Notes: generated by a model not told the origin, from the sequence alone. A DNA stretch of 64,000 bases from an uncultured Acidobacteriota bacterium (GCA_903847975.1 CAINFC010000052.1:1-64000); one strand, 5' to 3'. Shown: positions 1 to 8,630, counted from the first letter of the stretch. Numbers and translations: made by a program.

Positions 1-433
1 GCCATCGACTAAATTGGGCACGTTTCCGATTAATCGTAGATCTGTGGATCCCCAAAGCCAAGATTCTGCATCCGTATCCTTCTCAACGCTTTTTCGCCAA
101 TCATCCGAGGTAGGAGCCGTGTGCACTAAAGTGTGCTCGCAAGGATCTGTGCGGGGGGCGACGGGTAACCGCCGTCCCTACCGCGACCAAACCTTTAATC
201 AAGGAGGATTTAAGTAGTAGAATTATCCTAAACTGTTCACTTCATATTTGTCTACTTCCCTAATTCTATTCTCCGTAGAACAAGTCCTATTCCATTGCTC
301 TAATCAAGAGATTTTGATGGAGAGAACATGACCGGTTGCAGGCGTTACATTAAAGTTTGCCTTCTTTTGGCGCTTTGTGCTAGGGTAGTAGGTCAAACCG
401 GATGCCGAAAAATTAGAGAGTGACGACTTAGTT
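1..433. other. Upstream region with no confident gene
   Basis: I see no convincing gene here. The first bases read gcc atc gac taa and could be the last codons of a gene outside the window. A composite palindromic repeat lies at 109-182, and an orphan Shine-Dalgarno-like AGGAGG is at 201-206 with no gene behind it. A 31-codon open frame at 328-423 has a GGAGAG four bases upstream and encodes a hydrophobic, signal-peptide-like stretch ending at TGA ten bases before the M16 gene, in another frame. It may be a remnant or a leader; I do not call it a gene. Confidence 0.5.
109..182. repeat. Composite palindromic intergenic repeat (REP/MITE-like)
   Basis: The ends form an imperfect terminal inverted repeat, GGTAGGAGCCG at 109-119 and CCGTCCCTACC at 172-182, with 8 of 11 positions matching. 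Inside are two smaller palindromic modules. One is centred on GTGCACTAAAGTGTGC (about 121-136). The other, around 160-176, has GACGG pairing with CCGTC across GTAACCG. The base composition is unlike the flanking AT-rich DNA. Only one copy lies in this window, so its being a dispersed repeat is inference from its structure. Confidence 0.45.
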
Positions 434-1696
434 ATGAGTGTGCGCCGCGAAAAACTGAAGAACGGACTGACGATTCTGACCGAGAACCTGCCGCATTTGC
501 GCTCGGTGGCTTTAAGCGTATGGATTCGCAGGGGATCGCGCCACGAAGCGGCGGAACGCAGCGGGATTTCCCACTTCCTCGAACACCTGCTCTTCAAAGG
601 CACGCGGAAACGCAGCGCGCGCCAGCTGGCCCTGGACATCGATGCCATCGGCGGCCAGATGGATGCCTTCACCTCCCGCGAATATGTCGGCTTCTACGTC
701 AAGGCTCTCGATTCCCACCTGCCCGAGGCCCTGGACCTGCTTTCCGAGATCGTGCTGCTGCCGAGCTTTCCGGGCCCGGAAATCGACCGCGAGCGGAATG
801 TAATTTGTGAAGAAATCGCCATGACCGAAGACACTCCCGGCGACCTGGTGCACGATCTTTTTATTGAAAACTTCTGGAAAAACCACCCCCTGGGCCGGTC
901 CATTTCCGGCACCAAAAAGATCATCCGCTCCCTGGGGCGCGCCACCCTGCTCCGCTACTTCCGCAAGGTCTATGTTCCCGAGAACATGGTCGTGGCCGCC
1001 ACCGGGCACCTGGATCACCGCCAGATCGTCGACATGGTGGCCGAACGGTTTTCGGCCCTGAAGGGCACCGCCGATCCGCCGGACATCCAGGCTCCCACGC
1101 CCTGCCGGCTTAAAAGAGTGCGCCACAAGGCCAATCTGGAGCAGACCCACATCTGCATCGGCACTATCAGCCCCCCGGTCACCTCCAGCCGGCGCTTTGC
1201 CGCCGTCGTGCTGAGCACCATACTGGGCGGGAATTTGAGCTCCCGGCTGTTTCAGAAAATCCGGGAAAAGCACGGCCTGGCCTACAACGTTTACTCCAGC
1301 CTGAATATGCACCAGGACGCCGGGATGCTGCTGATCTATGCCGCCACCGGCAAAGCCACCGCCCACAGGGTGGTGGATATGATCGCCGAGGAATGCGGCA
1401 GCTTCCGCAAGGACAGCGTCACCGCCAACGAACTGAAGCACGCCAAGGAAAACATCAAGGGTTCCCTGGTGCTCAGCCTGGAGAGCTCTTCCAGCCGGAT
1501 GATGCAAATGGCCCAGCAGGAGATCTACTTTCAACATCAGTACCCCATCGGCGACATCCTGGCCGCCCTGGACCGCGTCACCCAGGACGACATCGGGGCG
1601 CTGGCCCGGGAAATTTTCGACGAACGCTATTTATCGCTGGCCCTGATCGGCGACCTGGGAAAGGACCGCTCGTTCTCCCTGAATATGAATCTGTAA
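434..1696 (+). CDS. M16 family zinc metalloprotease (processing-peptidase type)
   Basis: This 420-residue protein belongs to the insulinase/mitochondrial processing peptidase (M16) family. The inverted zinc motif HFLEH (residues 47-51) supplies H47, catalytic E50 and H51; E127 in the ICEEI segment is the expected third zinc ligand, about 76 residues downstream. The C-terminal half has the usual inactive-type M16 fold with the RLFQKIREKHGLAYNV segment. There is no signal peptide, so a cytoplasmic YmxG/PqqL-like protease is likely; the substrate is unknown. The ATG at 434 has only a weak ribosome site. The stop lies nine bases before the next gene, so co-transcription with the hydrolase and purB is likely. 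Confidence 0.9.
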   Translation: MSVRREKLKNGLTILTENLPHLRSVALSVWIRRGSRHEAAERSGISHFLEHLLFKGTRKRSARQLALDIDAIGGQMDAFTSREYVGFYVKALDSHLPEALDLLSEIVLLPSFPGPEIDRERNVICEEIAMTEDTPGDLVHDLFIENFWKNHPLGRSISGTKKIIRSLGRATLLRYFRKVYVPENMVVAATGHLDHRQIVDMVAERFSALKGTADPPDIQAPTPCRLKRVRHKANLEQTHICIGTISPPVTSSRRFAAVVLSTILGGNLSSRLFQKIREKHGLAYNVYSSLNMHQDAGMLLIYAATGKATAHRVVDMIAEECGSFRKDSVTANELKHAKENIKGSLVLSLESSSSRMMQMAQQEIYFQHQYPIGDILAALDRVTQDDIGALAREIFDERYLSLALIGDLGKDRSFSLNMNL

Positions 1697-1705
1697 GGAA
1701 AGACC

Positions 1706-2521
1706 ATGTCCTTTTCCTTTACCATTCTGGGAAGCGGCAGCTCCGGCAACTGCACTCTGCTGCAGCACAACGGCTACCACCTGCTGATCGATGCCGGCTT
1801 GAGCGGCCGGGAAACCTGCCGGCGCCTAGCGGCGCTCGGCGTGGCACCCGAATCGGTGCGCGGCATCCTGCTGACCCATGAGCACCAGGATCACATTCAG
1901 GGGCTGGCCGGCCTGACCCGGCGGTTCCGCATGCCGGTCTTTGCGGGATCCGCCACCCTGGATGCCCTTCGCCCCGGCAGCCCCATTTCCGCGGCGGAAC
2001 CGATCGCCTGCGGGCAGGAGTTCGTCCTCGGCGGCATGTCGATCCAGCCGTTTTCCATCTCCCATGACTGCGCCGACCCGATGGCCTTCCTGATCCGGGC
2101 CGACGGGCTTCAGCTGGGCTTCGCCATGGACCTCGGCTATATCTCCGGCCTGGTGCGGGAACGGCTGCTCGGCTGCGACGCCCTGGTCCTGGAATCCAAT
2201 CACGACCTGGAGATGCTGAAAGCCGGCCCCTATCCCTGGGAATTGAAACAACGGGTCCTCGGCCGGCTGGGGCACCTGTCCAATGAGGCGGTGGCCCAGT
2301 TTCTGGAAAAGGATTTCGACGGCAGGGCGCGCCACATCGTCCTGGCGCACCTCAGTCAAAACAACAACCACCCGGATCTGGCCGTGCTCTCCGCCCGGAG
2401 GGCCCTGCTGGGACGCGGCATCCAGGAAGAGGAGGTCGATCGCCGAGTCCGCCTCTCCTTCCAGCACCGGGTGAGCGAGACCATACGGCCGGATGAGGAA
2501 AACAACAGGAGGGATCAATGA
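1706..2521 (+). CDS. Metallo-beta-lactamase-fold hydrolase, WalJ/YycJ-like
   Basis: The 271-residue protein opens with the GSGSSGNCTLL signature of the YycJ/WalJ group and carries the metal-binding HEHQDH motif (H58, H60, D62, H63). A later HDC and a C-terminal LAHLSQNNNHP segment supply the remaining expected ligands. Members are cytoplasmic nucleases or phosphodiesterases, in Bacillus linked to cell-wall control and DNA repair; the exact substrate here is not shown. It starts nine bases after the M16 gene and its TGA overlaps the purB ATG (ATGA at 2518-2521), which indicates translational coupling. Confidence 0.85.
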   Translation: MSFSFTILGSGSSGNCTLLQHNGYHLLIDAGLSGRETCRRLAALGVAPESVRGILLTHEHQDHIQGLAGLTRRFRMPVFAGSATLDALRPGSPISAAEPIACGQEFVLGGMSIQPFSISHDCADPMAFLIRADGLQLGFAMDLGYISGLVRERLLGCDALVLESNHDLEMLKAGPYPWELKQRVLGRLGHLSNEAVAQFLEKDFDGRARHIVLAHLSQNNNHPDLAVLSARRALLGRGIQEEEVDRRVRLSFQHRVSETIRPDEENNRRDQ

Positions 2522-3828
2522 TTGCACGTTACACCCGCAAGGAAATGGCCGCCCTTTGGAACGACGAAAACAAGTTTCGATCCTGGCTGGAAGTGGAGCT
2601 GGCCGTCTGCGATGTCCTTGCCGAAGAGGGATGGATTCCCGAAGAGGCCGCCCGCTTCATCCGCAAAAAAGCCCGCATCCGGGCCAGGCGGATTTCCGAG
2701 CTGGAAGTTACCCTGAAGCACGATGTGGTGGCCTTCACCACCTCGGTCGGCGAACAGATCGGCAATGATTCGCGCTATTTTCATTTCGGCCTGACCTCGA
2801 CGGACGTGGTGGACACCGGACAGGCCCTGGTGTTGCGACAGGCCATCGGTCTGATCTTTGACGAGCTGGAGCCGCTCCTGGAAGTGCTGCGCCAGAAAGC
2901 GCTCCAATACCGGGATACCCCGGTCATCGGACGAACCCACGGTGTTCATGCCGAACCCACCACCTTCGGCCTGAAGCTGCTGGTGTGGTATCAGGAGCTG
3001 CAGCGCCACCTGGGCCGCCTGGCGCAGGCCCGGGACGCCGTGGTCTGCGGCAAGATCAGCGGCGCGGTGGGTACCTTTGCCCACCTGCCCCCGGAAATTG
3101 AGGAAAAGACCTGCCGCCGGCTGGGACTTCCCTATGCCCTGGTCAGCACCCAGACCCTGCAGCGCGACCGGCACGCCGAGCTGATGTCCGTGCTGGCCAA
3201 CATCGCCGCCTCTTTTGAAAAGTGGGCCACCGAAATCCGCCACCTGCAAAGGACGGAGGTTCGCGAAGCCAACGAGCCGTTCGGCTCCGGGCAGAAAGGA
3301 TCTTCGGCCATGCCTCATAAGCGCAACCCGATTACCTGCGAGCAGATTTGCGGGCTGGCCCGGGTGGTGCGCTCCTTTGCACTCACCGCCTTTGAAAATG
3401 TCGCCCTGTGGCATGAACGCGACATTTCGCATTCCTCCGCCGAGAGGGTCATCCTGGCCGATGGAACGACGCTGGTGCACTACCTGGCCGGCCGGATGCG
3501 CTGGGTCCTGGAAAACCTGAACGTCTTCCCGGAGCGCATGCTCGAGAACCTGAATGCCACCGGTGGGCTTTTCTTTTCCGGAACCCTGCTCCTGGAGCTG
3601 GCCCGTCGGGGCATCTCCCGTGAAGAAGCCTACGGCTGGGTGCAGCGATGCTCCGCCCGGGTGTGGGATGAGGGGGCCGATTTCCGGAAGGCGGTTCTGG
3701 CAGATCCGAATATCCGCCAGGTTTTATCCCGCAAGGAAATCTCCCGGCTTTTCGAACTGAAGCATGCCTTGCGGCACGTTCCCGCGATTTTCGAGAGGGT
3801 GCTCGGCCCGGAGAAGCCTGCTGCCTAG
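2518..3828 (+). CDS. purB: Adenylosuccinate lyase
   Basis: PurB removes fumarate from SAICAR and from adenylosuccinate in purine synthesis. The 436-residue length fits the short (Bacillus/Thermotoga-type) family. The fumarase/aspartase-superfamily signature GSSAMPHKRNP is at residues 261-271, with catalytic S262 in the mobile loop; the catalytic His candidate is H141 in the GRTHGVHAEPT segment. TSTDVVDTG (93-101) is the substrate-binding loop. The start overlaps the stop of the preceding hydrolase by four bases and a GGAGGG site lies just upstream. Confidence 0.97.
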   Translation: MIARYTRKEMAALWNDENKFRSWLEVELAVCDVLAEEGWIPEEAARFIRKKARIRARRISELEVTLKHDVVAFTTSVGEQIGNDSRYFHFGLTSTDVVDTGQALVLRQAIGLIFDELEPLLEVLRQKALQYRDTPVIGRTHGVHAEPTTFGLKLLVWYQELQRHLGRLAQARDAVVCGKISGAVGTFAHLPPEIEEKTCRRLGLPYALVSTQTLQRDRHAELMSVLANIAASFEKWATEIRHLQRTEVREANEPFGSGQKGSSAMPHKRNPITCEQICGLARVVRSFALTAFENVALWHERDISHSSAERVILADGTTLVHYLAGRMRWVLENLNVFPERMLENLNATGGLFFSGTLLLELARRGISREEAYGWVQRCSARVWDEGADFRKAVLADPNIRQVLSRKEISRLFELKHALRHVPAIFERVLGPEKPAA

Positions 3829-3944
3829 CGTTGCGGGCCATACCTGCAGTCCAAGGGGTGTTTTCCCTGTGCCGGACGGAATCCTCTTCGATATTATTAG
3901 CGACAAGCCCCTGAGGGCCGAAACCTCACCAATATGGATTTAAT

Positions 3945-4460
3945 ATGGACTTCCTGGAAACCATTCAATCGCGATACAGCGTCCGTGCCTACCGCTCCGA
4001 TCCGGTGGAAGCGGAGAAACTCAACCAGGTGCTGGAAGCGGCCCGCCTGGCCCCCACCGCCTGCAACCTGCAGCCCTTTGTCCTCTGGGTAATTCCGACG
4101 GCCGGCCACCGGGAAGAGCTGTCCCGCATCTACCCGAAGCCCTGGTTCTCCGATGCCCCGCTGGTTCTGGCCATCTGCTCTCACCCGGTCGAAGGCTGGG
4201 TCAGAAAAGACGGAAAGAATTACACGGAAGTGGACGCCGCCATTGCCATGGATCACCTGATCCTGGCAGCGGCATCCCTGGGCCTGGGGACCTGCTGGGT
4301 TGCCGCCTTTCAGCCTCAGGCCGCACACGATATCCTGCATCTGCCCGATGGCCTGGTCCCTTTGGCCTTCACCCCGCTCGGTTACCCCGCAGACACACCC
4401 GGGGTCAAAAAGCGAAAACCCCTGGAAGAGCTGGTCCGGTATCATCGCTGGCCGGATTGA
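3945..4460 (+). CDS. Nitroreductase-family flavoprotein
   Basis: This 171-residue protein has the N-terminal pattern IQSRYSVRAYRSDPV and the AARLAPTACNLQPF segment typical of FMN-binding nitroreductases. A second conserved stretch, AIAMDHLILAAASLGLGTCW, is near residues 98-117. Such proteins are cytosolic homodimers that use NAD(P)H to reduce nitro groups, quinones or other acceptors; the natural substrate cannot be read from sequence. It is short compared with NfsB (about 217), like the smaller clostridial/archaeal forms. It stands alone, 116 bases after purB and facing thiL. Confidence 0.88.
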   Translation: MDFLETIQSRYSVRAYRSDPVEAEKLNQVLEAARLAPTACNLQPFVLWVIPTAGHREELSRIYPKPWFSDAPLVLAICSHPVEGWVRKDGKNYTEVDAAIAMDHLILAAASLGLGTCWVAAFQPQAAHDILHLPDGLVPLAFTPLGYPADTPGVKKRKPLEELVRYHRWPD

Positions 4461-4520
4461 TCTCTTCCGGAAAGCAGACCCAACCCGGGCCGGAGGCGCC
4501 TGGTTTCTGCTGTGCTCGCG

Positions 4521-5600
4521 TCATGCGGGCCGTGCAAAATGGTCGTAGCCCCGAACCGGAAGCTCGCTTTCTTTCCCGTCTTTCACCAGGCTCAGGCGGC
4601 CTGCTTCCGCGCTCATTTCGCCGATGGCGACCACCGGCACAGGGCTCCGGGCCCGCAGCGCGGCCAGCGCCCGCCGGGCTTTTTTAGGGGGGAGGGTAAA
4701 AAGCAGGGCATAGTCCTCTCCGCCATGAAGAAGAGCATGCTGCTGCTCTTCCGGCGGGACCAGGTGGACGGGACAGCCGGGAAGCCGATCCATCTCCACC
4801 CGGCAGCCCGTGCCGCTGGCCTCGCAAAGCCGCGCGAGGTCGATGGATAATCCATCGCTGACATCCATCATGGCCGTGGGCGGGCATTGGCGCCCCAGCC
4901 AGCGGGAGAGGGAAACCATGGGCTCCGGAGCCAGGTGCTCCAGGAGGCAGCGATTCCGCCAGCCGTTCGCGGTAGACGGCGTGGCTCTGCGGTTGGAACG
5001 GAGGATCCTCTCCCAGCTTTCCGCCCGGGCTCCTTCCTGGTGCAAAAACCGCAGACCCATGGCGGAAAGTCCAAGCCATCCGGCCACGCAGACCACGTCC
5101 CCGGGCCGCGCTCCGCTGCGCAGGATGGGCCGCGGCCCCCATGGCTCACCCAGGACGGCGATGCTCAGGCATAATCCTTTCGGACTCCGGGAAAGATCGC
5201 CCCCCGCCAGGGCTCCCCCAAAGCGACGGGCGGCCAGATCCATGCCCCGATACAGCTCCTCGATGTACGACGCTGACAGGTCCCCGGTAAAGGACAGGTT
5301 CACCACAAACACCAGGGGCTTGCCCCCCATGGCGGCCAGGTCGCTCTGATTGACGGTCAAGGACTTATATCCAAGAAGAAAGGGGGTCGTCCATTCCCGC
5401 CGGAAATGAATCTCCTCATTCAGAATGTCGGTGGTCAGCAGCAGCGGCTTCTTGCGTCCGGGCAGCTGCAGTACGGCGCAGTCATCGCCGATTCCGGTTT
5501 CCAGTATCGGCTCCCTGGCCCGGATGGTTCCCCGGATCCGCTCCAGCAGGACGCTTTCTGAAAGCGACTCATTCTTCTTTTGCTTCCGGATCGGCTTCAT
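4521..5600 (-). CDS. thiL: Thiamine-monophosphate kinase
   Basis: ThiL phosphorylates thiamine monophosphate to the cofactor thiamine diphosphate with ATP. The 359-residue protein has the PurM/AIR synthetase-like pattern: GIGDDCAVL (36-44), LLTTDIL (54-60) and the NQSDLAAMGG loop, with a second Mg-binding MDVSDGL and the C-terminal HGGEDYALLF motif. The start is supported by AAGGAG about five bases upstream on the minus strand. It is convergent with the nitroreductase gene and divergent from the small membrane protein. The cofactor serves the thiamine-diphosphate ferredoxin oxidoreductase encoded at 56 kb. Confidence 0.95.
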   Translation of the reverse strand: MKPIRKQKKNESLSESVLLERIRGTIRAREPILETGIGDDCAVLQLPGRKKPLLLTTDILNEEIHFRREWTTPFLLGYKSLTVNQSDLAAMGGKPLVFVVNLSFTGDLSASYIEELYRGMDLAARRFGGALAGGDLSRSPKGLCLSIAVLGEPWGPRPILRSGARPGDVVCVAGWLGLSAMGLRFLHQEGARAESWERILRSNRRATPSTANGWRNRCLLEHLAPEPMVSLSRWLGRQCPPTAMMDVSDGLSIDLARLCEASGTGCRVEMDRLPGCPVHLVPPEEQQHALLHGGEDYALLFTLPPKKARRALAALRARSPVPVVAIGEMSAEAGRLSLVKDGKESELPVRGYDHFARPA

Positions 5601-5733
5601 TCTTTCTCCTTTTGCTTTGTTTTGCTCCCATCGCCTTCCCTGTTAAAAGATAAACCCGTTCTTTTTTTCCCCAAACCGGATGGCGTACAATTTCCCTGGA
5701 AAATCCATTTTTTCTTGTTTTGGGAAACGAACT

Positions 5734-6054
5734 ATGCAAAATGCTTTTCTTTCTTTCGGGCTCCCTCTGCTGCTGGCCCTGGCGGCGGTGGCCGCCACCC
5801 TGTATTACCTTCGGGTGCGGGAAAACCGCTGGCTGGACCAGTGCTGGACCGGATCCCTGCTGGACAAGGAGAGTGAGCGGAAACGGCGCGGCCCCCTGGT
5901 CCAGGTTCATTACTGGCTGATCATCCGCACGGATACGGGAGAAACCATCCGCAAGGAGGTCTTTTCGGAAAGATTCTTCGACTCCTTCGAGCCCGGGGAC
6001 CGGCTGGAAAAAAGAAAAGGCGAGGAATATCCTCGCAAGCAGGACATCTGCTAG
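5734..6054 (+). CDS. Small membrane-anchored protein of unknown function
   Basis: From the ATG at 5734 the product is 106 residues. An N-terminal hydrophobic segment (about residues 8-24, LPLLLALAAVAATLYY) is followed by a charged soluble domain containing RGPLVQVHYWLIIRTDTGE. An earlier in-frame ATG at 5680 would add 18 residues ahead of the membrane segment; I prefer 5734 because the hydrophobic segment then sits at the N terminus. No family is recognised. Its TAG shares the palindrome CTAG (6051-6054) with the stop of the convergent nrdR gene. Confidence 0.65.
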   Translation: MQNAFLSFGLPLLLALAAVAATLYYLRVRENRWLDQCWTGSLLDKESERKRRGPLVQVHYWLIIRTDTGETIRKEVFSERFFDSFEPGDRLEKRKGEEYPRKQDIC

Positions 6055-6509
6055 GTTTTCCGGGTAATCAGGATGTTGACTTCCCGCAGGAATTCGGCAA
6101 CGTCCTCGAACTCCAGGTACACCGAGGCAAAGCGAAGATAGGCAACCTTATCCAGGTCTTTAAGCTCGGAAAGCAGCAGTTTGCCTATTTCCACCGAGTG
6201 GACCTCCCGGTCCGGGTTCTCCTGGACCATCATTTCCACCCTGTTGACCACCCTTTCCAGCGCCAAGGGGGAAACCGGTCGCTTTTCACAGGCCTTCATC
6301 AATCCGGACATTACCTTGGCCCGGTCGAACAGCTCACGCGAGCCGTTCTTTTTTATCACCATGTAAGGGATCTCTTCGATCCGCTCATAGCTGGTAAACC
6401 GACGGCCGCAATCCAGGCACTCCCGGCGGCGCCGAATGTGCTGCGCTTCCCGACTTTCCCGGGAATCGACGACCCTGTCTTTGGTATGTCCGCAATATGG
6501 GCACCGCAT
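6051..6509 (-). CDS. nrdR: Transcriptional repressor NrdR
   Basis: NrdR senses ATP/dATP and represses ribonucleotide reductase genes by binding NrdR boxes. The 152-residue protein has the N-terminal zinc ribbon (C3, C6, C31, C34) followed by an ATP-cone domain from about residue 49, which matches the family exactly in length. The start MRCPYCG is the universal NrdR start. A strong promoter (TTGCAC, 17 bases, TATAAT) lies upstream at 6587-6615 on the minus strand. No ribonucleotide reductase gene is in the window, so its targets are elsewhere. Confidence 0.97.
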   Translation of the reverse strand: MRCPYCGHTKDRVVDSRESREAQHIRRRRECLDCGRRFTSYERIEEIPYMVIKKNGSRELFDRAKVMSGLMKACEKRPVSPLALERVVNRVEMMVQENPDREVHSVEIGKLLLSELKDLDKVAYLRFASVYLEFEDVAEFLREVNILITRKT

Positions 6510-6586
6510 GCCTTTGCTTTCCTTGATAACCGACCTGAATAATTCTATTTCCTGCTTCCGATTAGACTTCTTTTTCTATTTGCGAG

Positions 6587-6615
6587 ATTATATAGAAACA
6601 GAAAAAGCAGTGCAA
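6587..6615 (-). promoter_or_regulatory. Sigma-70 promoter of nrdR
   Basis: Read on the minus strand, -35 TTGCAC (6615-6610) and a perfect -10 TATAAT (6592-6587) are 17 bases apart. Transcription would start near 6580 and leave a leader of about 70 bases before nrdR. Confidence 0.7.
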
Positions 6616-6635
6616 GCCGGCATTTTTCTGGAAAC

Positions 6636-6664
6636 GGAACTTTTTTCGATCCCTTTTCGTCATT
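6636..6664 (+). promoter_or_regulatory. ECF (sigma-E-like) promoter of the sigma factor gene
   Basis: GGAACTT at 6636-6642 and GTCATT at 6659-6664 are separated by 16 bases, matching the -35 and -10 pattern known for E. coli sigma-E promoters (GGAACTT, 15-17 bases, GTC plus A/T). It lies 20 bases before the ECF sigma start, as expected for a sigma factor that switches on its own gene. Recognition by this particular sigma factor is inference. Confidence 0.65.
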
Positions 6665-6683
6665 TTGAATTGGATGAGCAAGA

Positions 6684-7298
6684 ATGAGTTTTTGGAACCC
6701 GGCACAGTTTGAAGAAAAACTTGCCAAACGCTGTCTGGAAGGAGACGCTAGGGCATGGGAAGAACTGGTTCGTCTATATACGCGAAGAATTTACAACCTC
6801 GCGTACCGCTATCTGAGGAATGCCAGTCAGGCGGAAGACCTTACCCAGGAAATTTTCCTGCGAGTCTACCAGACCCTTTCCTCCTACCGGGCAGAAACGG
6901 GCAGTCTGACCAACTGGCTGCTGCGGGTGGCGCGCAACCTGATTATCGACCACTACCGGCAGGCCAAGCGGCATGCCGGGCATTCGGGAAGCGAGGAAAT
7001 GGAAAAGCTGGAGCTGGCCGATTCCAAGCAGGGAAGCGCCCTGGAGCGGGTTCAGCATCACCAGGACTGCCAGGCACTCTGGACGGCGCTGGGGAAGCTT
7101 TCGCCCGAATTGCGCGAAGCCGTGGTCTTGCGGGACCTGGAGGAGTTGAGCTACCAGGAAATCGAATCCATTCTTGGGGTTCCCCAGGGAACGGTCAAAT
7201 CCCGCATCAACCGGGGACGGCTGGAACTGGCCAGGGCCATGCGCGGTAGCCCGGAACAAAAATGGAAGCTTTCTTCGGCAGTCTCTGCCGCGGAGTAA
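6684..7298 (+). CDS. ECF-type RNA polymerase sigma factor (RpoE-like)
   Basis: The 204-residue protein has sigma region 2 (NLAYRYLRNASQAEDLTQEI, then the LTNWLLRVARNLIIDHYR core-binding and -10 recognition part) and region 4 with LRDLEELSYQEIESILGV and TVKSRINRGR as the -35-binding helix-turn-helix. There is no region 1 or 3, so it is an extracytoplasmic-function (group 4) sigma factor. The next gene, five bases on, encodes a zinc anti-sigma factor, and the upstream DNA carries a sigma-E-like promoter. These point to an envelope-stress circuit with autoregulation. Start ATG 6684 is the first in frame and follows a weak GAGCAAG site. Confidence 0.95.
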   Translation: MSFWNPAQFEEKLAKRCLEGDARAWEELVRLYTRRIYNLAYRYLRNASQAEDLTQEIFLRVYQTLSSYRAETGSLTNWLLRVARNLIIDHYRQAKRHAGHSGSEEMEKLELADSKQGSALERVQHHQDCQALWTALGKLSPELREAVVLRDLEELSYQEIESILGVPQGTVKSRINRGRLELARAMRGSPEQKWKLSSAVSAAE

Positions 7299-7302
7299 GA
7301 AA

Positions 7303-7947
7303 ATGCTTTGTCGAGAGTTTGAAGACTATATCAGCGATTATTGCGATGGCCTGCTGGGGGAAGCAGAACAAAAAAGCCTGGCCACCCATGCCGCCAGCTG
7401 TTCCGCCTGCCGGGAGTTGCTTCAGGATGTCCGGAACATCATCCAGCTCGGCCGGCGCTTTCCTGCCGACCCCGCGCCGGCCCGCCTCGAGGAGCGGATC
7501 CTGGCCGCAACCCTGGGGACGCAGGAGCGATTCTCCTGGAAGGACCTCCTGACAGGAAATTTCGCCTTCCTCAACCGCGTGCCGCGCCTGGTCATGGGCT
7601 GCTCGCTGGTGATCTGCTTTCTGAGCCTTTCGGCCTGGCGCCTGCAGACCAGCATCCCGGAGGGGGGCACCGCCACGCAGGTGATCCTTTCGCAGGTCGA
7701 CAGCTTCGCGCACGGAATTTACACGCAGGGTTTGCAGCTCTACTACGCCAAGAACCGGGTGGTCTCCGAGCTGGACTACATCAAGACCAGCCTGACCAGC
7801 CAGATCGAATACAGCTGGAACCAGATCACCGGGGGCAAAAAGAAGGAACCGGCCAAACCGGGCGCCGACTCCCTGCCGGGAAACAAGAAGCAGGAAAAGG
7901 AAGAGAAGCAGCATTCCATGGGACCATGCGATTCTTTTTCCGGTTAA
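7303..7947 (+). CDS. Membrane-anchored zinc-finger anti-sigma factor
   Basis: From ATG 7303 (in-frame upstream codons overlap the sigma gene) the product is 214 residues. The N-terminal zf-HC2 motif HAASCSAC gives H29, C33 and C36, the ZAS signature that binds an ECF sigma factor in the cytoplasm. One transmembrane segment lies at about residues 95-112. The remaining 100 residues would be outside, with a Lys/Glu-rich tail near the C terminus. Known members release the sigma factor after proteolysis or redox change; the signal here is unknown. Tight spacing to the sigma gene supports the pairing. Confidence 0.88.
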   Translation: MLCREFEDYISDYCDGLLGEAEQKSLATHAASCSACRELLQDVRNIIQLGRRFPADPAPARLEERILAATLGTQERFSWKDLLTGNFAFLNRVPRLVMGCSLVICFLSLSAWRLQTSIPEGGTATQVILSQVDSFAHGIYTQGLQLYYAKNRVVSELDYIKTSLTSQIEYSWNQITGGKKKEPAKPGADSLPGNKKQEKEEKQHSMGPCDSFSG

Positions 7948-7994
7948 TCATTGGATAGAAAACAGGGTTTTTAAAACAGAGCGAGGGGTGGTTT

Positions 7995-8630
7995 ATGAAT
8001 TGCGCCTACCATAACGATATCAGCGCGGAAAATCAATGCAAAAGCTGCGGGAGGGGCCTTTGCGCCGCATGCCATCACCAGATCCGTGGTAATGCCTACT
8101 GCCAGGACTGCCTGGTGCAGGGTGCGGAAATTGCGGAAAAAATACACACCGGCAAAACCTTTCTCCCGAACCCCACCAAGGCCGCTTTGTGTGCGATCAT
8201 TCCCGGCCTGGGCCAGGTCTATAACGGGATGTACTCCCTGGCCCTGAAGCAGTTCGCCATCTTTATCACCCTGAGCTGGATTTCCGACGAACTGCGCGGA
8301 CCGATTCACCTGGCCACCGTCTGCTTCTATTTTTACATGATCTTCGATGCCTTCCGGACGGCCCAGCTCCTGCAGGCCAAAGCCCTGCAGGGAGAACCGG
8401 TCGGCACCGGCGGTTTCGACCTGCTGGAAGAGAAGCAGACCCCGGTATGGGGTATCACCATGATCGTCCTGGGGGTCATTTTTCTGCTCAACAACCTGCG
8501 CATCATCGACGAAACGTTCGTCCGGCACGTATGGCCGCTGGCGCTGATCGGCGGCGGGGCTTACCTTATTTATCGCCACATGAAAAAGTCGCCGCAGCCC
8601 GCCGCCGTACCGCCTCCTCCGCAGGTCTGA
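7995..8630 (+). CDS. Zinc-ribbon/B-box, TM2-like and LiaF-like membrane protein
   Basis: The 211-residue protein starts with a B-box-like zinc cluster (C3, H6, C15, C18, C23, C26, C36, C39). It is followed by a TM2-like segment containing IIPGLGQVYNGM (about 68-79) with two or three membrane helices, and ends with a LiaF/DUF5668-like hydrophobic hairpin around WPLALIGGGAYLIY. The last segment recurs in the next two genes. No enzyme motif is visible. It lies 47 bases after the anti-sigma gene on the same strand and is probably part of the stress operon; function unknown. Confidence 0.7.
   Translation: MNCAYHNDISAENQCKSCGRGLCAACHHQIRGNAYCQDCLVQGAEIAEKIHTGKTFLPNPTKAALCAIIPGLGQVYNGMYSLALKQFAIFITLSWISDELRGPIHLATVCFYFYMIFDAFRTAQLLQAKALQGEPVGTGGFDLLEEKQTPVWGITMIVLGVIFLLNNLRIIDETFVRHVWPLALIGGGAYLIYRHMKKSPQPAAVPPPPQV

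Noticed and set aside
328-423. 31-codon ORF before the M16 protease
   Set aside because: It looks like a signal peptide but ends without a mature part. It could be a frameshifted remnant; evidence is too thin for a gene call.
512-1537. 341-codon open frame on the minus strand
   Set aside because: It is antisense to the M16 protease, whose zinc motif is intact. The translation is low-complexity and has no ribosome site.
2515-3480. 321-codon open frame on the minus strand
   Set aside because: It is antisense to purB, which is complete with its signature.
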